From the NCBI GenBank assembly GCA_922989275.2, contig OV277857.1:84189321-84253320 (forward strand): 64,000 nt of DNA, read 5' to 3'. The notes under the pieces were generated by a model. It saw only the letters and a list, made by a program, of their open reading frames with translations, was not told the origin of the DNA and made no database searches. Made by a program: the position numbers and the translations under genes. This document shows, one piece after another, positions 14,201 to 26,200 of this stretch (the stretch's first letter is position 1; each line of letters starts with the position of its first letter). The stretch comes from Gari tellinella. Taxonomy: Eukaryota; Mollusca; Bivalvia; Cardiida; Psammobiidae.

Positions 14201-17200
14201 TGCTGTGGCAAGGTCAGCTCATCTATTTGTTTTAACCCCTTCAACCATACAGCCCTCTGTAGAAATTATTGATTACATATGCAAACAGTGTAGTTGTTGT
14301 TGTTGTTTCTGCTGAGGTTTATAGTCCCGCATAAGCTTTATCAGATGCGTCATCCCAAACAGTGTAGACCCTGATCAGAGGGCTCCTATAGGAGCCCTTT
14401 GATTAGGGTCTGCACTGTTTGATATTTTCATCAATGTTTGTTGTCATATCAAAAATGCAACAGAAGACTGGTTCAAAATGTGTGTACTAGAAGAGACCAA
14501 AAGGATATTAAATACTCAAAAGAGATATTTAGGGTTGAAAGAGTTTATAGATTTCAGAACTATCATTGTTTAACCCTTTTACTCCATGACCATTATCTAG
14601 TTTTCAAGACAGTAGAACACTTAGAGCAGGCGGTAAGTAAAGAAGAATGAGCTTTAAGGCACATTCTGCTTTACTTTCAGCCTGCTTTAAGCTACCATCT
14701 GCTAGAATAAAGAAAATATTTCTTACGGTACATATTCATGATTTTATATAGTTGAACTATTTTCTTGAGTGAAGGAATAAATTAATGGCATAAAAAGCGG
14801 TATTGATAGGTTAAATTTTTGTTGCTGAAAGTAAGAACTGATTAGTATATACTGTCAGCCCTGCATACAATGTACTTAGAGGCATAAAAAGGTGTATTTT
14901 TTTATTAAGTAAAGGGTTAAACATGTGTTATGTCTATTTATAAAATATTGTCTAAAATATTGATGTTAGAACAGTACTTTTACTATAATTATCTTTGTAT
15001 ACAGTAAAACCCCTCTATTACGACCACTAAAACGAAGGCTAATGATTATATAAAATACAGGTGACAGCTTAAAGCAAGGTGACAGTAAAACAGAAAGCTC
15101 CTACAGGAGCTTTCTGTTTTACTGTTACCATGCTTTAAGCAATCACCTGCCTTAAGCATCTAATAGTTAATATAGTTAAGTGGTTGTAATAGAGAGGTTT
15201 TACTGTATTCTGGTTACTCACCAAACATTGTGTAACTACAGGATAGCCAGTAGCAGTCCTTACACCTGGCAGACCGAGACGAATGTGATGGTGCCAGGTA
15301 ACAACATCAGCATATCCAGACAGTTCCTTCGATGTAGTCTACATCAGTTGGCTCCTAATGGTATCTTCCCAATGGTCTTCCAGAGCAGCTTTGAAGGTAC
15401 GAAGTAATTGGGAGACATTACCTGTAGCTAATTGGTATTGTTTGCTGAATCTTGTACCAAATAAGCGTTAGTCGCTTTGTCTTGGAAAGTCTTTGTTCAA
15501 TATCGCTCACAATGCTTAAATGGAATTACATCTTGGCTGGTCAACCAATTGTCCTAGTATTACAACAACTGATTAGATGGCGTTTTTCAATGTTTCAGGC
15601 TGGTGACTGCTTAACTCTTTCCTCCCTGAAATTTTAAATGGACAATTCCAGTTTCCATTTTAGTCTAATCCATTTTAGACTTTTAAGGGTTGTTTTCGTC
15701 AATGTTAGGCATTATGACAAATAGTGAAGACCCTGATCAGAGGGTTCCTTTCAGAGCCCTCTGATCTGGGTCTTCACTGTTTGTACAGGACAAGTGTACT
15801 ATTCACATGTACACTGTTTGAAAAGGACGCCTATATGCAGGACTAGGGTTCAATGGGTTAACACATACCCCGTAGCTTGTTTCTAATTTTGAAGATAGTT
15901 GACCACTTAAAGCAGGTTGACAGTAAAGCAGAATGTGCCCTAAGGCGCATTCTGCTTTACTTTCAGCCTGCTTTAAGCCACCATCCTCTAGAATGTTGAA
16001 AGTATTTCTTATGATATATAATCATAACTGTATAAAAGGAAACGATTTTCTATTGTGGAGGAATAAATTGAAGGTGTAAAAAGATGTATTCATGGGGTAA
16101 TGGGTTAAAGAATAACGATAGTAAAGCAGAAATCTTCTGTAGGAGCTGTCTACTTTAACCTTGCTGGCACCTGTCTGTCAACAAGAATCTTTTGAGTGGC
16201 TATAATTGTGGGACTTTACTGTACATAAGAATTAAGTGCATCATGTAAGTATAGTTAGACTCTTGTCATGCTTTCTAGATATGACAGGCATAGATATTGA
16301 CTATTAAGTAATTTGCACTTTTGTTTCATTTTCATGCGTACAGATTCTCAGTTTTTGAAGACCATGGCTGCTTCTCTTGTGGACTTCAATGAGCTTCCTT
16401 GCCATTCTGCCGTTCACCATCTACTTGAGGTAGGCGTTTAACACACTCCTCCTGTTTACGTCTTAAATCGGTGAATCCAATAAACATGTGTTGTCCCATA
16501 TACCACCACTTTTGATACAAATCTAGGCCAGATTGATTGTTAAACATAGCTGCAGTCAAATTCTGATATCTCAAACAAGTTAAAAGGGATTTTTCCGTCT
16601 TTCTGCATTGAATTTCAATTTCCTTATTATATCCTGGTTTAGGTCGCACATATCCTTATTTAAAAATTAAAACATTGTTTAGCCTTGTTTTAATTTTGAA
16701 ATAAGGATATGCTCAACTTAAGCGTTCTATCTATTAAATTTTGATTGTTTTTCTCATGGACTACTAGGAACAGTTAACAATGCAGACTTTAAGCTTTACT
16801 CATCCAAAACTACACAGTTGAAAGCGATTGTAATTGTATCTATTTTAGGGCTTGAACAACACTAGAAGCCTGCCCACGGAGAACATACACCAGTTACTGG
16901 ACAATCTAGCCACTTATATGAACTGTATCTCCCTGGAGAGTAGCCCTGCCATGTGGACAAACATCCTGAACCAGTTTGATGTGTTCTTCCGACGCCTCAC
17001 AGAGATCCTAACCATACCCTGTGACATGAATTCTGTGCTGAAAATCATCATTTGTCTGCTGAAAGTGAATGGGATAAACAATGCTAAGGTAACACTGACT
17101 GGCATTACACCAGTATACCTGTCAGACTTGATGTCCAAAGAAACAGAAGTCTGTGAATAAAATTCTTAGCACGATAAGGGTTAAAGGTGGTTGCTTAACC

Positions 17201-20200
17201 CTTTCCCCCATAGAAGCGACTTTTAGCGTATTTAATTTATTCCTCCGCTGAAGAAAATAGTTCCAGTTTATACCCTCATTAACAATGATCATTACAAATA
17301 TTTTATATAGCCTAGCAGATTTTAGCTTAAAGCAGGCTGAAAGTAAAGCAGAATGTGCCTTAAGGCACATTCTGCTTTACTTTCAACCTGATTTAAGTGG
17401 TCACCTGTCTTCAAAACTAAAAACAGGTTATGAGGTAAAGGGTTAATGAATGACAAATAATGCAGAAACTGCTATTTTGATTTGTATCTAGCAGTACATG
17501 TAATCATCATTAGAGATGTTCTATATTTAGTGACTACATTGAGATAAGTAAGGTTGCATTAAATAATGCAGAAAGCTGCTCTTTTGATTTGCATCTAGCA
17601 GTACATGTAATCAGCATTAGAGATGTTCTATATTTAGTGACTACATTGAGATAAGTAAGGTTGCATTCAATAATGCAGAAAGCTGCTCTTTTGATTTGCA
17701 TCTAGCAGTACATGTAATCAGCATTAGAGATGTTCTATATTTAGTGACTACATTGAGATAAGTAAGGTTGCATTAAATAATTTAGAAAGCTGCTCTTTTG
17801 ATTTGCATCTAGCAGTACATGTAATCAGCATTAGAGATGTTCTATATTTAGTGACTACATTGAGATAAGTAAGGTTGCATTCAATAATGCAGAAAGCTGC
17901 TCTTTTGATTTGCATCTAGCAGTACATGTAATCAGCATTAGAGATGTTCTATATTTAGTGACTACATTGAGATAAGTAAGGTTGCATTAAATAATGCAGA
18001 AAGCTGCTCTTTTGATTTGCATCTAGCAGTACATGTAATCAGCATTAGAGATGTTCTATATTTAGTGACTACATTGAGATAAGTAAGGTTGCATTAAATA
18101 ATGCAGAAAGCTGCTATTTTGATTTGCCTCTAGCAGTACATGTAATCAGCATTAGAGATGTTTCTTTGTAGTTACCACATTGACATAAGTTAGGTTGTGT
18201 TTTTGTTTGCAGCACATTTTGGAGCCATTCTCTAAGCTGCTGAGTATTGCAGTGACTGCGTGCAGTTTCCAGCTACACCAGGTGGTGGATGTGTGTTCCC
18301 TAGGAAACAGGGTCTTTGGCAGGGTAAGACCGTCCTTTTCCCCTATCCTGTTATAACATTGCCTGAATTAAAATGGTCAAATTATATTTCCAATGCAATT
18401 TCAACTAAAAGAACATGAGCCCAAAGAACATCAATACAAGTGCCAAACAGTTACTTAACATCTGATTGTAATATCCAAACTGTTTGCAAATGTTAGTCAG
18501 GCCATGATAGGATGGATTAGGTACAGAATATGTAATTTAACACTTTACCCCATAGCCTCTTTCTAGGTAAAAAGACAGGTTACCACTTAAATCAGATTGA
18601 AAGTAAATCAGAATGCTCTTTAAGAACATTCTGCTTTACTTTCAATCTGCTTTAAGTTACCATATCGAAAGATACTACAAATGCCTTTTGTGTTATGTGT
18701 TCAGGATTTCTTAGGTCCAGGACTTCTTTTCCATAGTGTAGAAATAATTTGAAGCATAAAAAGGGATATTTATGGAATAATGGGTTAAGCAAATATTTCA
18801 GGTTTATTTGTCAGCCTGTAACTAAATGGTCTGTAACTTATGGTCAATCTGCCACGTTACCTACCCATATTTTAACATGATAAACTTCTAATTTGTTCTT
18901 CAGTTGCTCAAATCTGCAGTAAGCAGCTGCCAGTTCCTCTGTTACATTGTTAACCCATGACCTTATAACATACATAGAGGATATTGAATTAGTGTGTGTT
19001 CAGTCGTGAATTTATTGAACTCGTTGGATAAAATCATATGTTGCGAGCCTTGGCGAGCAACATATCATTTTATCCAACGAGTTTAATAAATTCACGACTG
19101 AACACACACAAATTTGATATCCTATTTATCACATAAACACAAAAATGACACGAAAATCCGAACGGTCTTACTTTCACTTTTGCCCTCGGCTCTTAGGAAA
19201 CGATTCGTCATAGGCGTTATTCGGTTGTATTCATCCATAATGAAAAACACCTATCAAACTAAAATAAAGAAAATCAACATCAATGTTCTGTGAAAAGACT
19301 TTTCTCTGATACTATATTCAATTTTAGATTAATATTTAATTTAAAATTTGTTGTAATTGACTAAAAATGATCAGTTGACATTTAGAATCTAGTTTCGTTT
19401 TCAAAATAACGTTGTTAGAGCAACATGACGTCATTATCATTGTAACGTCTGAATTTGAAAAACAGTTTGAATCACTGTTAAAACTAGAGCTCTATGCAGC
19501 CTGAGTTGCAGGACTGCTCGAAATAATGTTTCTAGGACACTTGGGAATGTTTCAATACCTAGTGGTGATCTAAGTTTGTCTAGATTCTCTTTACTGATTT
19601 ACAGTCGGCGTAGTAGTACAGTATTTTGGTGATTCGAAAATTAGTATAAAATATATGCCCAGTGGGCCATACGATTTTTACGGCCCTCTATATTTTGCAC
19701 GTTTATGTGATAAACCTTTTTATGGCTCTAATTTATTCCTCAACTGAAGAAAATAAATAAATTTATACAGTCTTGAATATGCATCATAAGAAATATATAT
19801 TCTGTATTTTAGCAGATAATAGCTTATGTAGGCTGAAAGTGGAGCAGAATGTGCCTTAAGTCACATTCTGCTTTACTTTCAACCTTATTTACGTGGTTTA
19901 CTGTTTTCAAAACTAGAAACAGGCTGTGGGTTAAATGTTTAAATCTGTTACAATTTGCTCTTCAATTGCTGAAATCTGCTGTAAGCAGCTGCCCAATGTT
20001 CCTGTGTGACAATGTTTAACCGTGTTGAGGTGTTGTTGTTGAGGGGTCAGTATTAGACTGTGTTTTTACAGGACCGAGACAAGCTGTATCTCACCAGGAC
20101 TGTGATCTTCCAGCTGGTACAGGCCCTCAAGTTCAAGATCAATCTGCCAGATGAGAACTTCCTCCTCCTAGTTCAGGTAATACTGTAAAACTGTTGGTAT

Positions 20201-23200
20201 GAACACTCTACAGGGCTGCCATAAGTTGACATGAAAAATCCTAAGATTTCCAAATTTGAATTTTTCAAGTGCGATTTTACGCATCTTACCTTTACCACAT
20301 AGCCTGTTTCTAGCTTTGTTGACATGTGACTACTTAAAGCAAGCTGGAAGTAAAGAGGCGCATTCTGCTTTACTTTCAGCCTGCTTTAAGCTACCATGTA
20401 CTAGAAAAAAATATGAAGATTTAGGAAAAATCTGGAGAAATGGTAGCCCTGTAATAATGTAGTACTCTGCTGGTATGAACACTCTATTGGTGGAATGTAC
20501 ATGGTTGTACTGTAAACCCTCTATAAACCAGATAATCTTTGAACAAAAAGGTAGATCACAATAAACAGGTAATTACTTAAAGGAAAATGGACAGCTGATT
20601 ACAACTTGGTTTTAAACGAAAGTTCATGGATTCAAAATGCAAGAATTGATACCCAAAACTTTCAAAATAATGCTTTTATAGCATTTTCTAGTTTGGATAA
20701 TTAGCTAGTAATTTTTCAAAATTCAGTTGAGTTTCAAGGCTTTTTATCAGAGAAATAATTACTTAAGCTGTATGTACCGTGTACAGCCAAAGTACCCGAC
20801 AATATGTGAGGGGAGAGATGACGTCACAAATAGCATAAAGACCGAGGGTTTCCGCTAGTGAATATGCAAAGATGGCGGCCTCCTATCTAATTAGGGAAGG
20901 CTCACCTGGATAGTGTAAAATCTATTTTTTACTCTTATATGCATCCCAACGACAACAGGGTTTGGACATGTTGTTTTTAAGACAAAATTTATAATTTAAG
21001 ACCGACTTACCAGAGCTGTCCATTTCCCTTTAATGCAGGATAAAAGTAAGACAGAAAGCTCCCAAGGACTTTCCCAAAGGGAGTTCTCTGAAGGGAGATT
21101 TCTATCTACTTTTATCCTGTATTCAGCTGCCACCTGTTACCAACTGGCTTAGTGACTGAAAATGGTGTTTTATAGGTGTCCGGTTTAGAGAGGTTTCACT
21201 GTAAAGGACCTTTTCAAGTTTCGACACGATTACTTTTGGCTCATAGAATCGTAGAAGTGTCTTTTCCTGCTTTTTGATAGACCAGTCAAAAAAGAATCAT
21301 TAATGGTATCAAAGGCCAGTTGAAATGTCAAGGAGAAAGCTCCAACAGGGGTTTTCTGCTTTACTTTCATTGTACTTAAGAATTGATCTGCATTTAATAC
21401 AAAGTACACTTCCTTGGAGTGGACAGTTTTAGTTGGGTTTTACTTTAAACAGTCACATGCCTTAAGGCTTAACCCTTTCCCCCTTGTGAGTGACCTCCAT
21501 AATACAAGTTTAATTTTAAGTTGTTTATATCTAATTATGGGGCAAATAGAGCTGTGCTTAATTGATTAAAATCCATGTATTTTTTATGGAAATTGCAATT
21601 TTCTTTAATAGGATAGTTTATTACAAAATTAGGGGAACCATTTATACTTTTAATATTACAAAGAGGACCGAAGGGGCTGAATTACAGTCCCATAAAATTT
21701 ACAAAATGTCACGGTATTTACATGAATCATGCAAAAGTTTGCTCAATATTTTTGCACCTTTTATAAAGAAATGTTAAATGTGTTGCATGGTAAAATTTTA
21801 TTTGATAACTGAGTGATTTAGTTATGTATTGTATGTATTTCAGTTTGTTGTGCTGGATGCTGGAGGAACTATTGGCAGTAGTAACATTGTAGGGGACCTT
21901 GCCATGCTGTACCACAGCCACGCCCACTCCCTCATGTCAACATATGCTGCAGAATGTCTGAGGCAGTACCTCAGTGACTGTGTGGAGTTTGTCAGTGACC
22001 TGCACACCATTTCAAAAGTAAAGGTTAATATGATTCAGAAGAAGATTGAAGTACATGTATAGTTTATGTACAGCAATATCTTTCTCTCTTATGGCATCTT
22101 TTACCAGGGCTGCCATAAGTTGATCTTGAAAAATCCCAAGATTTCCAAATTTTCTATTTTTCAAGCGCGATTACTTAAAGCAGGTTGGAAGTAAAGCAGA
22201 ATGCGCCTTAAAGCGCATTCTGCTTTACTTTCAACCTGCTTTAAGTTACCATCGGTTAGGATAAGAATACGAAGAGTTCGGAAAAATCCAGTGAAATTGC
22301 AGCCCTATTTTACAAACTAATTTTAAGTGACTGCTTGAAGTAGGATACATATAAAAATAAATTAGTCTTTAAGGCAGATGACAGCCTAATGTAGGATAGA
22401 AGTAATTCAGAAATATCCCACTGGCAGCTTGGTTTAAGCTGAAAGCAATGGAGAGTGCTTTCTGCTTTACTTTCATATTGCTGTAAGCAGCAGATTGCCT
22501 TTACCTTATAGCCTTTTTCTAGTATTAAAGATAGGTAACCCCTTAGAGTAGGTTAAAAGTACAGCATGCAATTATTTCATTTCTTCACTGAAGAAAATAG
22601 ATCCATTTTATACAGCCATGAATATGCATGATAAAAAATGTTTTATTTATCTTAGCAGATGGTATTTAAAGCAGGCTGGAAGTAAATGGATTAGCTACCA
22701 TATGCTAGAATATAGAAATAATTTGTTGTGATACATAATTGTGAAGTTGTATAAATTTAAACATTTTACTTCAGGGGAGTAATAAATCAAAGGCATGAAA
22801 ATGTGTATCTATGCAGTAATGGGTTAAACACCGTAGGATATTAGTGATATGCACTGTTAGTTACTAATGCTCTGGCATTGGCACGCTGTTTGATTTCAGG
22901 TCAGATTTCAAGTAACTACATGTAGGTGTCTGGTTCAATAGTACATTCATATATCAATCATATCAACCATTAAATCAGGCTCCAAGGTTAAAAAGATTTT
23001 GATTTGAGTCTAAAGTCTTTCTCAAGCATTTGATTGACGATCTCAGACTCAACCTAAACTCTTTATAACCTTGAGACCAGGCCCAGCACTTATAAAAGCA
23101 TTTGAGTTGAGTCTGAGTTTGTTCTCAAGTATTTGATTGGTCAGATTTGAGCCTAGGCTCAAATCTGACCGATCAAATGCTTGAGAATGATCTCAGACTC

Positions 23201-26200
23201 AACCTACACTCTTTATAATCTTGAGACCAGGCATTTTTTCTTTGGGGTAGAGGACAAGATTAAATTTCATAAATGATTTACGGTTTTTTTCTGCAGACAA
23301 ATTCAAAGGGTGCAGTAAGCAGCTTGAATGAGGACACACTTGGTAGCCTGATCAAATCTGGGATAGCGCAGTATGTTGCCTTGGAGATTACCCGGGGTAA
23401 TGGGCGAGATAATCGCTACATTGCTAGATATCTACCCTGGTTATACCACCCACCTTCAACAACACAACAAGGGTGAGTGTTATTGCCTGATAAAAATGTT
23501 TGGATTTGTTGTAAACCTTTTCATGCGGTAATATTGTATAATTTAAAGTTGTTGCCTTCTTCTGTATTCAATTTTAAAGGTATTTTCATGGAAGAAAACC
23601 TCAGAATGTACTAATGTCAAACAGTTTGGATCCTGATCATACACGGCAGCATCCTATCTAGATCCAAACACTAAGCAAATATCAGTCATCATGAATGGTG
23701 TGATATATAGGGTTAATAATCAACTTATTCTGTTCAAACTCTGGTGGGAAGAGCAATGAATTGAAGAAAGTCGAGCTTCAAAGTTTTACCTTCTTAGTTT
23801 TTATACAGAATGAAAGCTTTTTGTGAATTTATACAGGATGAAAGCTGGTTGTGGACAGCTTTGGTTTTTAATTTTTAGATATTAAAGTTGAATGAGGCCA
23901 ACTTTGAACCCTTTCAAGCATAGCTTATTTCATTGTTTGAGACAGGTGGTTGCATAGGGTAAGCTGAAAGTAAAGCAGAAAGCTTCTGTGTGAGCTTTAC
24001 TCTCAGTTGGCTTAACCCATTACCCCATAGCCTGTTTCTAGTTTTGAAGACAGTTTACCTCTTAAAGCAGTTTGAAAGTAAAGCAGAATGCGCCTTAGGG
24101 CATTCTGCTTTACTTTCAGCCTGCTTTAACTCTTTCCTCCCTGAAACTTTAAATGGACAATTCCAGTTCCATTTAAGTCTAGTCCATTTCTGACTTTTAA
24201 GGGTTGATTTTGTCAATGTTTGGCATTATAACAAACAGTGAGGACCCTGATCAGAGGGCTCCTTAGCAGCCCTCTGATCTGGGTCTTCACTGTTTGCATA
24301 GGACAAGTGTACTATTTACATGTTCACTGTTTTCAAAGGACGCCAATATGCGGGACTAGGGTTCAAAGGGTTAAGCTATCATGTGATAGAATATAGAAAA
24401 TATTTCACTTGCTACATATTCCTGACTGTATAAATTTGAACTATTTCTTTCAGTGGAGGAATAAATTAAAGTCGTTAAAAGAAATTTTTATGGGGTAATC
24501 GGTTAAAGCAGTGACCTATTTAAAACTATGACCGGTTTCCTTTGGCTTATTTATGAGGACAGAGTTGAGGCATGGAACAGCATTTCTAAGAGGGTTAGGT
24601 AACAATATGAAAGTATGTAGGAAAGGGGTTAACACTAATGTTGTGATCATTGTTTCAGTCCCAAGGAGTTTACAGACTGTATCGGTCACATTCGCCTGCT
24701 GTCCTGGGTTCTGATTGGTACCCTGACCCACACGGCCATGACAGAGGGCGCTGCTTGTATCACCTGTATGCCCATACCACTAGATGCCAGCACCTTCATT
24801 GCTGAACATGTTCTTGTCATTATGACTGGGTTTGCAGAACAGTCCAAGGTGAGTGATTAACAGTTGTTTATCATCATCAGTATATTGAATCAATATCAGA
24901 GATATCTGCTGTATGTTTGATCTTTTTCCAGTGGTTTGTTTTCTTTGTTAACCCATTACCCCATAAATACACCTTTTTACGCCTTTTATTTATTCCTCCA
25001 CTGAAGAAAAAAGTTACATTTTATACAGTCATGAAAGTGCAAAATAAGAAATAGTTCTTATATCTTAGCAGATTGTAGCTTAAAACCGGTTGAAAGTAAA
25101 GCAGAATGTGCCTTAAGGCACATTCTGCTTTACTTTTAACCTGTTTTAAGTGGTCATCTTCTTTTAAAACTAGAAACAGGCTATGGGGTAATGGGTTAAG
25201 GACAGATTGCTGCTACCAACAGTGAAGCAGAAATCTCCGGTCTCCTGCTCCACGTTCAATTGGTTTACTCCCTATTATTTTGAGTACAGTTTCATAATTT
25301 TATAATAATAATTTCATAATTACTTACACTGTATTTGTTTCCTTTATTTCAGTCCTCTGTGTTGAACATGAGCTCTCTGTTCCATGCATTCTTTTTGTGC
25401 CAGGTAAGTCTCCACGGAACCAAAATTTCCTAATGCTCATCTCATTTATCTTTGAAAATTCAAAGGAACAAATCTTTGATTGTTGAAAAACCTCGTCCAG
25501 AGTAAATTTTTTGAGCAACCAAGGTTTTTCATTTTTCATTTGGCATACACACAACATAATCCTGACACATTTGCCTTTTGTGACATGGCCCTAGTGGGGT
25601 TATGAATCTCCTTTAGTGATAGTTCTAGTTTGCAAACAGTTTGGATCCTGATCAGATGCCGCATAATGAGGCATCTGATCAGAATCCAAACTGTTTGACA
25701 CTAAATACACTTTTATAGTCAATTTACCTAAACTTTTAAATTTTTGCAATAGAAGCAGAACTATGACAATTGTTTAACCCTTTACCCCATAAATACGCCT
25801 TTTTACGACTCTTAATTTATTTTTCTAGTGAAGAAAAAAGTTCTAATTTATAAGGTCATGCATATAATATTATGCAGCATAAGTAATAGTTTCTGTATCC
25901 TTTACAGATAGAGCTTAAAGCAGGCTGAAAGTAAAGCAGAATGCGCCTTAAGGCACATTCTGCTTTACTTTCAACCTGCTTTTAAGTGGTCAGCTATCTT
26001 CAAACAGGCTATGGGGTAATGGTTTAAAGCAGTACAAAGTACAACAAGTTTTCAAACAAAGATTATGGTGATGTGTGTGCTTGGATCGCTGTCATCTGTT
26101 TATTCCTCCATCTGTTGGTCTCTCAATGAAATGCTAAGGTCATTTAGATCTGCTTTCAGAAAACCACATGGGGTATTTATAATGTGATTACTCCTTTGGT

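Noticed and set aside
17459..18200. CRISPR-like regular array
   Set aside because: Units are contiguous 107-bp repeats with no unique spacers, in a eukaryotic intron.
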